From Phycisphaerales bacterium (GTDB lineage: Bacteria > Planctomycetota > Phycisphaerae > Phycisphaerales > SM1A02), in NCBI GenBank assembly GCA_022447205.1, contig JAKVBQ010000002.1:1-64000 (forward strand): DNA of 64,000 nt, read 5' to 3'. Numbering within the stretch: position 1 is the first letter of the stretch; every line of letters begins with the position of its first letter. The notes below the pieces were generated by a model. That model made no database searches, had not been told where the DNA came from, and saw nothing but the letters and a program-made list of their open reading frames with translations. Below, in pieces: positions 8,656 through 18,142 of this stretch. The position numbers and the translations under genes are program-made.

Positions 8656-8734
8656 ATGGCTGTCGTCGAACACAATGACGACGACACCCGGCAACGCCGA
8701 TCGACGCTCCGACGCGATCGGCGTTGTTGCTTTT
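8656..8734 (+). ncRNA. Candidate small RNA or tiny mRNA between nuoH and the small basic protein
   Basis: A promoter-like pair at 8620-8649 is followed about 40 bases later by a strong hairpin (CAACGCCGATCG paired with CGATCGGCGTTG) and then TTGCTTTT, i.e. a factor-independent terminator oriented on the plus strand. No plus-strand gene ends here, so the terminator is otherwise unexplained. The transcript would hold an ORF of 26 codons from ATG at 8656 (MAVVEHNDDD...), which ends at the terminator T run. It may be a small RNA, a leaderless micropeptide mRNA, or an antisense leader of the neighbouring minus-strand genes. Confidence 0.4.
8691..8734 (+). terminator. Rho-independent terminator, plus strand, without an annotated gene
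   Basis: A 12-bp perfect stem with an 11-base loop is followed by TTGCTTTT. On the minus strand no T run follows, so the direction is plus. It could still slow transcription leaving nuoH. Confidence 0.6.
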
Positions 8735-8775
8735 GAAGGATGTTCGGATTCGTCCCGGGACGTCCGCAATGCTCG

Positions 8776-10053
8776 TCAGTTGGACGAGGACTCGATGCCT
8801 TCCGAGGACACGATGTCCGAGGACTGCAACGGAGAGAAGCGGCTGCCGATCATCTTGATGCGACGGTTCGGGTTGGCCTGCCTCGGCATGAACGGATGCA
8901 CGATGAAGATGATCAAGATCGTGCCGAGTGATGCGAGGAACATCCAGTCCTGCAGACCGAGGTAGATCCAGACGCTGGTGACGAGCACCACGAGCAGCGA
9001 GGCGGGAATCATGCCCTCCCACGCAAGCTTCATCAGCTGGTCGAAACGGAAACGCGGAAGCGTCCAGCGCACGGCCATCCCGAAGGCGACCATGAGGAAG
9101 ATCTTGAAGATCACGATGCCGACCTGGAGGAACCCGAGCCACCACACCTGTCCGGCGTTGGTGAAGTCCCATCCGAAGAGTCCGGCCACCGGGTTGAGTG
9201 ACCAGCCACCGAGGAAGAGCATCGTGAAGAACGCTGCGCCGGTGATCATGTGGAAGTATTCACCGAGGAAGAAGATCGCGAACTTCATCGAGGAATACTC
9301 GGTGTGGTAGCCACCGATCAGTTCGCTTTCCGCCTCGGCGAGGTCGAAGGGCGCACGATTGCTCTCCGCCAGCATGCAGGTGTAGAAGAGGATCGCGGCG
9401 ACCGGCATCTGCAGGAGATTCCAGGCGCCTTCCTGCTGCTGCTGGATGATCATGAAGGGATCGAGGGTGCCTGCCATGAGGATCACGGCCAGCAACGAGA
9501 GCCCCATCGGGATCTCGTAGCTCACCATCTGTGCACTGGCGCGCAGGCCCCCGAGGAAGGAGAACTTGTTGTTGCTCGCCCAGCCACCGAGAACGACGCC
9601 GTAGACGCCGAGCGAAGCGACCGCGACCAGGTAGATGACACCGATGTTGATGTCGGCACCGATCAGGCGCACCACGTACTGCGCTCCCGGCTCGGCGATC
9701 CCGATCATGGTGATCAGGCCGGTGATGTCCATCGAACCGGCGAACGGCACGATGATGAAACCGATCATCGCCGGGGTCATGATGAAGGCGGGTGCGAGCA
9801 GGAAGAGCCACTTGTCGACACCGCGGGGGTTGTAGTCCTCCTTGAGGAGGAACTTCAGGCCGTCGGCGAGAGGCTGGAAGAGTCCGCGCGGCCCGACCCG
9901 GTTGGGTCCGACCCGGTCCTGCATCCAGGCACTCAGCTTTCGCTCGAGCATGATCGAGTAGGCACAGCCACCAAGGATCACGTGCAGCATCACGACGATC
10001 ACGAGAATGGAGACGGCCAGCTGGACTTGGTGGGGATCGAGCGTGAAGGGCAC
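8776..10053 (-). CDS. nuoH: NADH-quinone oxidoreductase subunit H (complex I)
   Basis: NuoH is the membrane subunit at the junction of complex I arms and forms part of the quinone cavity. The 425-residue protein has the conserved ERKLSAWMQDRVGPNRVGP loop after the first helix, the LKEDYNP segment, and the AESNRAPFDLAEAESELIGG loop, with about nine hydrophobic helices. It is longer than typical NuoH (about 320-350) because of a hydrophilic C-terminal tail after the last helix (from HPFMPRQ on). It begins with GTG at 10053, with AGGAG eight bases upstream. No other nuo gene is near on either strand, which is unusual since nuoH normally sits between nuoG and nuoI. Confidence 0.95.
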   Translation of the reverse strand: MPFTLDPHQVQLAVSILVIVVMLHVILGGCAYSIMLERKLSAWMQDRVGPNRVGPRGLFQPLADGLKFLLKEDYNPRGVDKWLFLLAPAFIMTPAMIGFIIVPFAGSMDITGLITMIGIAEPGAQYVVRLIGADINIGVIYLVAVASLGVYGVVLGGWASNNKFSFLGGLRASAQMVSYEIPMGLSLLAVILMAGTLDPFMIIQQQQEGAWNLLQMPVAAILFYTCMLAESNRAPFDLAEAESELIGGYHTEYSSMKFAIFFLGEYFHMITGAAFFTMLFLGGWSLNPVAGLFGWDFTNAGQVWWLGFLQVGIVIFKIFLMVAFGMAVRWTLPRFRFDQLMKLAWEGMIPASLLVVLVTSVWIYLGLQDWMFLASLGTILIIFIVHPFMPRQANPNRRIKMIGSRFSPLQSSDIVSSEGIESSSN

Positions 10054-10146
10054 GGAGGCGCTCCTGAGTGGTGGGGATCAGGGCGGCATTCTAGGGGAAC
10101 TCGGTGGGGAAGTCCGGAGGAAAACCGGAGAAGCCCGGCGCGACCG

Positions 10147-10950
10147 TCAGCTCTTCTTCAGGACGAGGGCGATCGGGGTGATGATGCCGGCATGGACCGC
10201 GGAGCGGGCGTTTCGAAAGCGGTCCGCCCGCCGCGGATCGCCGCCTCCCGCCGGGCCTGACGGCGGTGTGTCCTTCGGGGTGTCGAAGAAGGCGCGCGCG
10301 AGGTCCCCGAAGTCCAATCGCTCGATCACGGCCAGCCCGGCGGCCTGCGCGGCGGCTTCATAGACCGCCGGTCGATCGACGAAGCTGAACGCTGGATTCG
10401 ATGCCCAGGGCATCGGATGGACGAGATCACCCTCGCCGACCCGCATCAGGTCGTAGACGAGCACCGTCCCGTCGGGACGAGTGACGCGCGCCATCTCGGC
10501 GAGGAGTGTCGGCTTGTCCTCGATGTTCATGCCGACATGCATGAGGGTCGCGGCATCGAAGCGGTCGTCCTCGAACGGGATGTCGGTCCCGGAGGCGAGC
10601 CGGAACGACACGCGGTCGCTCAATCCGACGCGGCGCGTCAGTTCGGTCGCGGCGTCGACGAATTCCGGCGTGAGGTCGATCCCGGTGACATGCGCACCGG
10701 TCCGGTCGGCAAGAAAGCGGGCGGGTCCGCCGATCCCGCTCCCGACATCGAGGATCATGTGATCGGCTTCGACCCCGAGCAACGGGAGCAGTCGTTCACT
10801 GGCCTCGCGCCGACCGACGTGAAACTCATCGAAGGTGCCGAGGTCGTCGACCCCGAGTCGGTCGGTGTCGACACCGGCCTCGGCAAGATCCTCGAGGAGA
10901 CGTTCGACGATGCCCTCGCGCCCGTAGTGGGACTGCATGGTGTCGGTCAT
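10147..10950 (-). CDS. Class I SAM-dependent methyltransferase, sarcosine/dimethylglycine methyltransferase-like
   Basis: This 267-residue soluble enzyme has the SAM-binding motif ILDVGSGIGGPARFL at residues 67-81, the acidic loop VTGIDLTPEF, and the FDAATLMHVGMNI and VLVYDLMRVG segments of the Methyltransf_11 fold. The N-terminal lead (HYGREGIVERLLEDL and DEFHVGRREAS) resembles the glycine/sarcosine/dimethylglycine N-methyltransferase group that makes betaine, but many related proteins act on other substrates, so the substrate is open. The start at 10950 is supported by GGAGG six bases upstream. It is divergent from the next gene (11075, plus strand), and the 124-base gap should hold both promoters. 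Confidence 0.75.
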   Translation of the reverse strand: MTDTMQSHYGREGIVERLLEDLAEAGVDTDRLGVDDLGTFDEFHVGRREASERLLPLLGVEADHMILDVGSGIGGPARFLADRTGAHVTGIDLTPEFVDAATELTRRVGLSDRVSFRLASGTDIPFEDDRFDAATLMHVGMNIEDKPTLLAEMARVTRPDGTVLVYDLMRVGEGDLVHPMPWASNPAFSFVDRPAVYEAAAQAAGLAVIERLDFGDLARAFFDTPKDTPPSGPAGGGDPRRADRFRNARSAVHAGIITPIALVLKKS

Positions 10951-11074
10951 CCGGTCCTCCGGGGCGCCGCACAGTGAACGTGATCAAGATCATGACACAT
11001 GATGTCCACGGTACCATTCGACCTTGCACCCCGTCGGCGGGTGTCTCGCACGCGCTTCCCGAGGAGAACGACCC

Positions 11075-11467
11075 GTGCCCCACTACCACGACAGTGACGC
11101 TCCTCATTGGTATGTCCACATCGACATGGATGTCATCGATGCCGATGCTGCGCGGCCGTACCTCCGCGAGCAGACCCGGATCGAGGAAGCGAACGGGATG
11201 CACTCCTTCGAGTTCTTCGTCGATGATCTCGATGATCCGAAGAAGGCGGTTCTCCTGGAGTGCTTCCGGGATGACGCCAGTCAGTCGGCGCACATGGAGC
11301 ACATTCGCCTCGAGCAACTTGCCAGCGCGTTCGCGAACTTCAGGATCCACGTCTACGGCAATCCGCCACGGAGTGTCCGCGATCGCATGCACGCCGCAGG
11401 GTTCTGGCCGCCGGCATTCGAGGGCGAGTTCACGCACATGCCGTACTTCATGGGGTTCCGCGGCTGA
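11075..11467 (+). CDS. Hypothetical protein, possible dimeric alpha-beta barrel (antibiotic-monooxygenase-like)
   Basis: This 130-residue protein starts at GTG (11075), with GAGGAG eight bases upstream; an ATG at 11024 exists but its extra residues look non-coding. The segment from MHSFEFFVDDLDDPKK to QSAHMEHIRLEQLASAF has the strand-helix pattern and the (S/A)HMEH helix of ABM-type ferredoxin-like folds. The first 35 residues (HYHDSDAPHWYVHIDMDVID) are rich in His and Asp and could bind metal. No catalytic role can be named. It converges with carB. Confidence 0.6.
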   Translation: MPHYHDSDAPHWYVHIDMDVIDADAARPYLREQTRIEEANGMHSFEFFVDDLDDPKKAVLLECFRDDASQSAHMEHIRLEQLASAFANFRIHVYGNPPRSVRDRMHAAGFWPPAFEGEFTHMPYFMGFRG

Positions 11468-11476
11468 GAGGCGGGG

Positions 11477-11521
11477 TCAGGGGCAGGGTCCCCAGGCGCT
11501 CAGGAGTTCGAGGAGGTCCGC
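11477..11521 (-). pseudogene. Remnant of a dockerin-like C-terminal tail, in frame after the carB stop
   Basis: Directly after the carB TGA, in the same frame, the minus strand reads ADLLELLSAWGPCP and then a stop. This is the exact form of the last 14 residues of the EF-hand/dockerin-like tails that end many exported planctomycete proteins; the same type of tail (DLTILLGAWG, DLAMLLGAW) ends the protein at 62904. Nothing resembling the rest of an exported protein is present, so it looks like a fragment left by a rearrangement, or a tail reachable only by stop-codon read-through. Confidence 0.5.
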
Positions 11522-14500
11522 TCACTCGGTGGTGGCGGTCGTTTCGCCGGCGGCGCTGCCTACGAGCGCGCCGTCGGCTGCGGGAAAGTAATCCTGCATC
11601 GCAGTCACCCCCCAGGTCCCGCTGCGGAGACCCGCGATCGCCTGGGTCGCGGTGCGCGCGGCGGCGACCGTGGTGATCATCGTCACCCCGTGACGCACCG
11701 CGGCGGCACGGATGCGACCCTCGTCGGTGTCCGCACCCTTGCGGGTCGGGGTGTTCACGAGGAGATCGATCTCGCCATTCGCGATTCGGTCGAGGATGTT
11801 CGGGCGCGCACCCTCCGAGATCTTCGGCATCAGCTCGGTCTCGACGGTGTGCGAACGAAGGAAGTCGTTGGTGCCGCCGGTGGTGTAGACGGTGAAGCCC
11901 ATCGAGACGAGGTTGCGCGCGATGTCGACCGCGGCGGTCTTGTCGGAGTCACGCACCGAGAGGAAGACCGAGCCCTCGCGCGGAAGCTCGAAGCCGCACG
12001 CCATCTCCGCCTTCGCGAGCGCGACCGGGAGCGAACGGTCCGCGCCCATCACCTCGCCGGTCGAACGCATCTCCGGACCGAGCACCACGTCGACGCCGGG
12101 GAACTTCGCGAACGGGAAGACCGAACGCTTCACCGCGCAGAAGCCGGCGTCATGGACCTCCTCGACACCGAGCTCGGTGAGCGAGGCGCCCATCATCACC
12201 TTGGCCGCGACGCGCGCCCAGGAGACGCCCTTCGCCTTCGAGATGAAGGGGGCGGTGCGGCTGGCGCGCGGGTTGACCTCGATCACGTAGATGACGTCGT
12301 TCTTCACCGCGAGCTGCACGTTCATCAGGCCGCGCACCTTGAGGCGCTCGGCGAGGCGACGCGCCTGGTCGCGGATGCGGTCGACCATCGCGTCGGTCAG
12401 CGAGTACGGCGGCACGGTGCAGGTCGAGTCGCCGGAGTGGATCCCCGCCTCCTCGATGTGCTCCATCACGCCGCAGACCACCGAGGTCGGTGCATGGCCG
12501 TCGAGGTCGAGGTCGGGATGCGAGGCGTCCGCGGGCACGTAGTCCGCGACCACGTCGACGTCGATCTCGATCGCCTCGGAGAGGAACTTGTCGATCAGGA
12601 CCGGAGCGTCCGCGAGTTCCGACGCGTCGACCGCCTCCGCCATGTAGCGGTGCAGCGACTCCTCGTCGTAGCAGGTCTCCATGCCGCGACCACCGAGGAC
12701 GTAGCTCGGTCGCACCAGGACCGGGTAGCCGATGCGGTCGGCGATCACCACCGCCTCCTCGAGGGAGTGGGCGATGCCGTTGTCCGGCTGGACCATGCCC
12801 AGTTCGTCGAGCATCGCCTTGAAGCGGTCGCGGTCCTCCGCGAGGTCGATCGCGTCGAGTCCGGTGCCGATGATCGGGACGCCGGCCTTGACCAGACCGT
12901 GCGCGAGGTTCAGCGGGGTCTGACCGCCGAACTGCACGATGCAGCCGACCACGCCGCCGGAACGATCCGATCGCTCGACCCCACCACCATTCAACCGCTC
13001 GACGACGTTCAGGACGTCCTCGAGGGTCAGTGGTTCGAAGAAGAGGAAGTCGCTGGTGTCGAAGTCGGTCGAGACCGTCTCGGGGTTCGAGTTGATCATC
13101 ACCGACTCGTAGCCCATCTCCTCGCAGGCGAACGCGGCCTGGCAGCAGCAGTAGTCGAACTCGATCCCCTGGCCGATCCGGTTGGGACCGCCGCCGAGGA
13201 TGATGATCTTCGGCTTCTCGGTGACCCGGATCTCGTCGTCCGCGGCGCTGGCGACGGAACCGTCGTCGGCGAGGGTGCGGACCGGGGTCTCGTAGGTCGA
13301 GTAGAAGTACGGGGTGACCGCCTCGAACTCCGCGGCGCAGGTGTCGACCAGCTTGAAGACCGGCTCGATGCCGAACGACTTCCGACGCTGACGGACCGCG
13401 AGGATCGAATCGGTCGAGATCGTGCCTTCATAGAGGTTCGCGAGCTGCGGATCGGAATAGCCGAGCTGCTTGGCCTTGAAGAGGACCGCCTCCGGCACGT
13501 CCGCGAGGGTGGCGAACCCGCAGAGGACGTCCTCGAACTCGACGAGTTCGCGGAACTGGTCGAGGAACCAGGGATCGATCCGGGTGAGTTCGTGGATGCG
13601 CTCGTCACTCCAGCCCATCTTCATCGCGTAGCGGACGTAGTAGAGCCGGCCCTGGCTCGGCACCGAGAGCTTGCGGACCATCTGGTCCTCGGGGATCGGC
13701 CAGACGATCGGCGAACCGTCCGCGGCGACGAAGTCCTCGGGCAGTTCCGCGTCGGCGAGTTCGTCGAGCGAGATGCCCCGTGACTCCGCGGCGCGGCGCG
13801 CGGCCAGCCACTTGTCGTTGCGGTCGAGGCCGAAGCCGAAACGCTTCACCTCCATCGAACGGACCGCCTTCTGGAAGGACTCCTTGAAGGTGCGACCGAT
13901 CGACATCCCCTCGCCCACCGACTTCATCTGGGTGGTCAGGGTCTCGTCCGCCTCGGGGAACTTCTCGAACGTCCAGCGCGGCATCTTGGTGACCACGTAG
14001 TCGATCGAGGGTTCGAAGCAGGCCGATGTGGTCCCGGTGATCTCGTTGCGCAGTTCGTCGAGGGTGTAGCCGACCGCGAGCTTCGCGGCGATCCGGGCGA
14101 TCGGGAAGCCGGTGGCCTTCGAGGCCAGCGCGGAGCTCCGCGAGACGCGGGGGTTCATCTCGACGACCACCATGTCGCCGTTCGAGGGGTCGATCCCGAA
14201 CTGGACGTTGGAGCCGCCGGTGTCGACACCGACCTTCCGCATGATCGCGAACGCGGCGTCGCGCATCCGCTGGTATTCCTTGTCGGAGAGCGTCATGATC
14301 GGGGCGACGGTGATCGAGTCACCGGTGTGCACCCCCATCGCGTCGATGTTCTCGATCGAGCAGACCACCACGCAGTTGTCGTTGGCGTCGCGCACCACCT
14401 CGAGCTCGTATTCCTTCCAGCCGAGGACCGACTGGTCGATCAACACCTGGTTGATCATCGAGGCGTTGAGGCCGCGACGCACGATGTCGTCGAGCTCCTC

Positions 14501-15070
14501 GCGGTTGTAGGCGATGCCGCCGCCGGAACCGCCAAGGGTGTAGGCGGGTCGGATGATCGCGGGCAGGCCGATCTCGTCGACGAACTCGCGGGCGTCCTCG
14601 AGCGTCTCGACGGTCTTCGAGAGCGGTTGACGCAGGCCGAGTTCCTCGACGATGCCGTGGAAGACCTCGCGGTCCTCGGCACGCTGGATGACGTCGCGGT
14701 CCGCGCCGATCATCTCGATGTCGAATTCCTTCAGGATGCCCTGGTCGTGCAGGTCGCACGCGCAGTTGAGCGCGGTCTGTCCACCGAGCGTCGGCAGCAG
14801 CGCGTCGATCGGGGTGCCGTTGGCCTGTTCGAGTTCGATGATGCGGCGGACCGACTCGGGGGTGATCGGTTCGATGTAGGTCCGGTCACTGAACGCGGGA
14901 TCGGTCATGATCGTCGCGGGGTTCGAGTTGACCAGCACCACCCGGTAGCCGTCCTCGCGAAGGGCCTTGCAGGCCTGCGTGCCCGAGTAGTCGAATTCGC
15001 AGCCCTGGCCGATCACGATGGGACCGGATCCGATGATGAGGATGGTCGAGATGTCCTCGCGGCGTGGCAT
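11522..15070 (-). CDS. carB: Carbamoyl-phosphate synthase large subunit
   Basis: CarB makes carbamoyl phosphate from bicarbonate, ATP and ammonia from the CarA glutaminase, for arginine and pyrimidines. The 1182-residue protein shows two homologous synthetase halves: [20 protein letters not shown] near the N-terminus and [20 protein letters not shown] in the middle, each followed by an ATP-grasp domain, then a C-terminal MGS-like allosteric domain ([14 protein letters not shown]). It is about 100 residues longer than usual because of small Gly/Asp/Ser-rich inserts (e.g. near [12 protein letters not shown]). The start is ATG at 15070 directly before the first conserved strand; the open frame further upstream is antisense to the acyltransferase gene and is not coding. 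carA is not in the window. Confidence 0.96.
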   Translation of the reverse strand: MPRREDISTILIIGSGPIVIGQGCEFDYSGTQACKALREDGYRVVLVNSNPATIMTDPAFSDRTYIEPITPESVRRIIELEQANGTPIDALLPTLGGQTALNCACDLHDQGILKEFDIEMIGADRDVIQRAEDREVFHGIVEELGLRQPLSKTVETLEDAREFVDEIGLPAIIRPAYTLGGSGGGIAYNREELDDIVRRGLNASMINQVLIDQSVLGWKEYELEVVRDANDNCVVVCSIENIDAMGVHTGDSITVAPIMTLSDKEYQRMRDAAFAIMRKVGVDTGGSNVQFGIDPSNGDMVVVEMNPRVSRSSALASKATGFPIARIAAKLAVGYTLDELRNEITGTTSACFEPSIDYVVTKMPRWTFEKFPEADETLTTQMKSVGEGMSIGRTFKESFQKAVRSMEVKRFGFGLDRNDKWLAARRAAESRGISLDELADAELPEDFVAADGSPIVWPIPEDQMVRKLSVPSQGRLYYVRYAMKMGWSDERIHELTRIDPWFLDQFRELVEFEDVLCGFATLADVPEAVLFKAKQLGYSDPQLANLYEGTISTDSILAVRQRRKSFGIEPVFKLVDTCAAEFEAVTPYFYSTYETPVRTLADDGSVASAADDEIRVTEKPKIIILGGGPNRIGQGIEFDYCCCQAAFACEEMGYESVMINSNPETVSTDFDTSDFLFFEPLTLEDVLNVVERLNGGGVERSDRSGGVVGCIVQFGGQTPLNLAHGLVKAGVPIIGTGLDAIDLAEDRDRFKAMLDELGMVQPDNGIAHSLEEAVVIADRIGYPVLVRPSYVLGGRGMETCYDEESLHRYMAEAVDASELADAPVLIDKFLSEAIEIDVDVVADYVPADASHPDLDLDGHAPTSVVCGVMEHIEEAGIHSGDSTCTVPPYSLTDAMVDRIRDQARRLAERLKVRGLMNVQLAVKNDVIYVIEVNPRASRTAPFISKAKGVSWARVAAKVMMGASLTELGVEEVHDAGFCAVKRSVFPFAKFPGVDVVLGPEMRSTGEVMGADRSLPVALAKAEMACGFELPREGSVFLSVRDSDKTAAVDIARNLVSMGFTVYTTGGTNDFLRSHTVETELMPKISEGARPNILDRIANGEIDLLVNTPTRKGADTDEGRIRAAAVRHGVTMITTVAAARTATQAIAGLRSGTWGVTAMQDYFPAADGALVGSAAGETTATTE

Positions 15071-15163
15071 CGAACGGTGGCTGCAGGTCTGGGCTCGTAC
15101 GGAGGTCAGGACAAACTTGCGACAGTCTAGCGACCTTCTGCCCGCTTGCGGTGAATCGACACC

Positions 15164-15180
15164 TTCGTCACATTGACGAA
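15164..15180. promoter_or_regulatory. Perfect 17-bp palindrome between carB and the acyltransferase gene
   Basis: TTCGTCA-CAT-TGACGAA lies in the 138-base gap between two divergent starts, 29 bases before the acyltransferase ATG. Its symmetry and position suit a dimeric repressor or activator. A -10-like TAGACT on the carB side lies about 40 bases away. The protein that binds is unknown. Confidence 0.4.
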
Positions 15181-15208
15181 TCCTCGGGAAACCGGGAGGC
15201 TGGGCCGC

Positions 15209-15937
15209 ATGGGAGACCTTCTGACCATGCTGGGCCTCGGCTTCGGGGCCGGCTGCCTGATCGCGCTGCTCGGACTCGGGCATTTCCGACGTCGCGGTGG
15301 CGGCCGACCGGCCCTCGGGCTCATGAAGGTCATTTGCGTCCCTCTCGTTCGCCTCTACTGGGGGGCTCGGTACCGGGATTTCGACCGAATGCCCGCCGAG
15401 GCGCCGGCAGAGGGCCTGATCGTGGTGAGCAACCACACCAGCGGGCTGGACCCGGTGCTGATCGAGTACGCCACCAACCTGGACATCCGCTGGCTGATGA
15501 TGAAGGCGATGATGGTCCCGGGCGTCCGGGCGTTCGCCCGCTGGAAGCGCCTGTTCCAGATCGAGTTCGGGCCGGGGGACCGGGCGGTGATCCGGCAGGC
15601 CATGAAGGCAGTCAAGGCCGGCGAGGTCATCGGGATCTTCCCGGAGGGTGGCATCGAACGACCCGCACGCCGGATCCGACCCTTCATGAAGGGGGTCGGG
15701 CTGATGGTCGCCAAGACCGGGGCCCGGGTCGCCCTGGTCCAGATCGACGGGGTGCCGGAACACGAGAACGCCTTCACCGGGATCCTCCTTCCCTGCCGGG
15801 CCCGGGTCCGTCTGATCGACGTGATCGACTACGGCGAGGAACGTGATGCCGGCATGATCTGCGAGGACCTCCGGCAGCGGATGCAGGCCGCCACCGGCTG
15901 GCCGCTCGAGGACGAACCCATCGTCCACAATTCATGA
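15209..15937 (+). CDS. Lysophospholipid acyltransferase (PlsC family)
   Basis: This enzyme should transfer an acyl group to a lysophospholipid such as 1-acylglycerol-3-phosphate at the cytoplasmic membrane. The 242-residue protein starts with a membrane helix ([20 protein letters not shown]), has the catalytic NHTSGLD motif (HX4D) at about residue 76, and PEGGIERP at about 151 as the glycerophosphate-binding motif. The start at 15209 is preferred over the ATG at 15173 because GGGAGG is eight bases upstream and the helix starts there. The ruvA gene follows 45 bases later. Which acyltransferase of the family it is cannot be told. Confidence 0.88.
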   Translation: MGDLLTMLGLGFGAGCLIALLGLGHFRRRGGGRPALGLMKVICVPLVRLYWGARYRDFDRMPAEAPAEGLIVVSNHTSGLDPVLIEYATNLDIRWLMMKAMMVPGVRAFARWKRLFQIEFGPGDRAVIRQAMKAVKAGEVIGIFPEGGIERPARRIRPFMKGVGLMVAKTGARVALVQIDGVPEHENAFTGILLPCRARVRLIDVIDYGEERDAGMICEDLRQRMQAATGWPLEDEPIVHNS

Positions 15938-15982
15938 GCCACGAGGCAGGAACCGCGGCCCGGCTGGTACCATCGGCTCCGC

Positions 15983-16618
15983 ATGATCAGTCGAATCGAA
16001 GGTGAACTTGTCGAGGTCGATGACACCCGTGCCCATGTCCGGTGTGCCGGGCTGGTCTACGAGGTGATGATCCCGGCTGCGGATCGCGGGCGAATGAGCA
16101 CTGCGGTCGGCGAAGTCGTGGTTCTCCACACCCTCCATGTCCTCGAGGGCACCGCACAGGGCACGAGCTTCCGACCCCGCCTCCTCGGGTTCGCGACCCA
16201 GTCCGACCGGGCGTTCTTCGAACTGTTCACCACCGTCAAGGGCATCGGGACCCGCAAGGCATTGCGGGTCATGGAGCTGCCGGTCGGTCGGATCGCACTC
16301 GCGGTCGCGGAAGGCGACATCGCCCTCCTCAAGTCGCTCCCCGAAGTGGGCAAGCGCACCGCCGAGACGATCATCATGGAACTCAAGGAGAAGGTCGCCC
16401 CCTTCGCGGACCCCGGTGCCACCGGCGGAACCGAAGGCGAGGTCGTCCACGATGCGGTCGCCGCCTTCGCCCAGGAGGCGATCGCGGTGCTGCTGCAGCT
16501 CGGCGAGCCGAGGGTCCGAGCGGAGGAACTGATCGATCGCGCCACCAGGGCGGACCGATCGATCGATACCGCGGACGGCCTGGTCACCGCGGCGCTCCGA
16601 CTCAAGCAGGTCAGCTGA
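15983..16618 (+). CDS. ruvA: Holliday junction branch migration protein RuvA
   Basis: RuvA binds four-way junctions and loads the RuvB motor. The 211-residue protein has the N-terminal OB fold (MISRIEGELVEVDDTRAHV), two helix-hairpin-helix motifs (FFELFTTVKGIGTRKALRVM and LKSLPEVGKRTAETIIMELK), and a C-terminal three-helix domain ending in TAALRLKQVS that would contact RuvB. Length is normal. ruvB and ruvC are not adjacent, but the junction resolvase ruvX lies one gene downstream on the same strand, so recombination genes are loosely grouped here. Confidence 0.96.
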   Translation: MISRIEGELVEVDDTRAHVRCAGLVYEVMIPAADRGRMSTAVGEVVVLHTLHVLEGTAQGTSFRPRLLGFATQSDRAFFELFTTVKGIGTRKALRVMELPVGRIALAVAEGDIALLKSLPEVGKRTAETIIMELKEKVAPFADPGATGGTEGEVVHDAVAAFAQEAIAVLLQLGEPRVRAEELIDRATRADRSIDTADGLVTAALRLKQVS

Positions 16619-16641
16619 AACGCGACAGGAAAGGCAATCGC

Positions 16642-17712
16642 ATGCGTCACGCAATGATCATGGCAGGAGGCTCTGGCACACGGCTCTGGCCGATGAGCCG
16701 ACTGGCCAGGCCGAAGCAGCTGCTTCCGCTGGTGGGCGAACGTTCGCTCCTCGAACTGGCGGTCGACCGCCTCGACGGCGTGGTCCCCGCGGAACATCGC
16801 ATCATCTGCACCGCGGAGAAGTTCCGAGACACGATCACCGAGGTCATCAAGGGCGTCGAACTCCTCGGCGAACCGTGCGGACGCGACACCCTGAACGCAG
16901 TCGGCCTGACCGCGGCGATCCTCGCACTTCGTGATCCGGATGCGGCGTTCGCCGTCCTCACCGCGGACCACATCATCGAACCCCAGGCGACCTTCGCCCG
17001 GGCGATGGAAGTCGGCTTCCAGCTCGTCGAACGGGACCCGAGGCGATTCGTCACCTTCGGGATCACCCCGACCTTCCCGGCCACCGGCTACGGCTACGTC
17101 GGGCTCGGTGCCGCGATCGACGGATTCGACGGCGCGTTCGCCGCGGCGACCTTCAAGGAGAAGCCGGATCTCGAGACCGCACGCGCCTACCTCGAGGCCG
17201 GCACGTTCAACTGGAACAGCGGGATGTTCATCTTCTCCGCGGCGACCACCCTCGAAGCGATCAAGCGCTTCCAGCCGGAGGCCCACGAGGGACTGATGCG
17301 GATCGCGGAGGCCTGGAACGGTGCCGATCGTCAGTCGGTCCTCGAGACGGTCTACCCGACCCTCCCGAAGATCAGCGTCGACTACGGACTGATGGAACCG
17401 GTGGCGGCGAACGCGGACTACGAAGTCTGCGTGGTGCCGATGGACGTCGACTGGCGGGATGTCGGCAGCTGGAGCAGCTACGCGGAGACGATCGATCCGG
17501 ACCAGGACGGCAATCGCGTGCACGGCGAAGCGAACCTGCGCGACTGCTCGAACGTCCTTGCGGTCTCCGATGACCCGAAGCGAGTGGTGACTGCGATCGG
17601 TTGCGAGGACCTGATGATCATCGCGACCGGCGATGCGATCCTCGTGGTCCCCAGCGACCGCTCGGAAGAGGTCAAGCAGATGGCCGACGCCGTCCCCGAA
17701 TCCCACCGTTGA
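16642..17712 (+). CDS. manC: Mannose-1-phosphate guanylyltransferase
   Basis: The enzyme makes GDP-mannose from mannose-1-phosphate and GTP for polysaccharide or glycoprotein synthesis. The 356-residue protein begins with the nucleotidyltransferase signature MAGGSGTRLWPMSR followed by PKQ, and has the family segments GRDTLNAVGLTAA, LTADHII, FKEKPD, FNWNSGMFIF and VPMDVDWRDVGSW. It lacks the C-terminal isomerase domain of bifunctional ManC/AlgA enzymes. AGGAAAGG lies seven bases before the ATG. The stop codon is within a few bases of the ruvX start, so ruvA, this gene and ruvX are probably co-transcribed. Phosphorylase-type GDP-mannose enzymes are close relatives. Confidence 0.92.
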   Translation: MRHAMIMAGGSGTRLWPMSRLARPKQLLPLVGERSLLELAVDRLDGVVPAEHRIICTAEKFRDTITEVIKGVELLGEPCGRDTLNAVGLTAAILALRDPDAAFAVLTADHIIEPQATFARAMEVGFQLVERDPRRFVTFGITPTFPATGYGYVGLGAAIDGFDGAFAAATFKEKPDLETARAYLEAGTFNWNSGMFIFSAATTLEAIKRFQPEAHEGLMRIAEAWNGADRQSVLETVYPTLPKISVDYGLMEPVAANADYEVCVVPMDVDWRDVGSWSSYAETIDPDQDGNRVHGEANLRDCSNVLAVSDDPKRVVTAIGCEDLMIIATGDAILVVPSDRSEEVKQMADAVPESHR

Positions 17713-17719
17713 GGTGACC

Positions 17720-18133
17720 GTGCGCTACCTCGGCATCGACATCGGAGCACGACGAACCGGATTCGCAGTCGGCGAAACGGAACTTGGCATGGTGCAACCG
17801 CTGCGTGTGGTCGAACACCCGCACGAGGATGCGATGCTCGAGGGTGTCGACGAACTGGTCTCGGAACACGCACCCGACGCCCTGGTGATCGGCCTCCCCC
17901 TGAACATGGATGACACCGAAGGCCCCGCCGCGAAGAACGCACGGCGACTCGCCGGCGTCCTCGAGGAACGGACCGGACTTCCGGTCCATCTCCAGGACGA
18001 ACGACTCACGAGTTTCGAGGCGGATGCACGCATGGCGCGCAGCGGCAGGACCCACGCGGAGAAGAAGCGCGTCCGCGACGCGATCGCGGCCGCCGCACTG
18101 CTCGAGGACTATCTCGCCTCATGCGAGGGCTGA
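17720..18133 (+). CDS. ruvX: Putative Holliday junction resolvase RuvX/YqgF
   Basis: This 137-residue RNase H-fold protein has the family motifs YLGIDIGARRTGFAVG, ALVIGLPLNMDDTEG, ARRLAGVLEE, VHLQDERLTSFEA and a final DAIAAAALLEDYL helix. Family members act on pre-16S rRNA and have been assigned junction resolvase roles. Two GTG codons can start it (17714 and 17720); 17720 is chosen because GAGG lies five bases before it and it gives the standard VRYLGID start. The gene begins eight bases after the guanylyltransferase stop and ends nine bases from the convergent pgl. Confidence 0.92.
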   Translation: MRYLGIDIGARRTGFAVGETELGMVQPLRVVEHPHEDAMLEGVDELVSEHAPDALVIGLPLNMDDTEGPAAKNARRLAGVLEERTGLPVHLQDERLTSFEADARMARSGRTHAEKKRVRDAIAAAALLEDYLASCEG

Positions 18134-18142
18134 ACGAACCGA

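Noticed and set aside
11690-13783. 697-codon plus-strand frame opposite carB
   Set aside because: Composition is His/Arg/Asp-rich and repetitive without any domain; it mirrors the CarB codons.
15071-15928. N-terminal extension of carB by 286 codons
   Set aside because: The extension is antisense to the acyltransferase gene, has no domain, and lies before the conserved CarB N-terminus. ATG at 15070 is the natural start.
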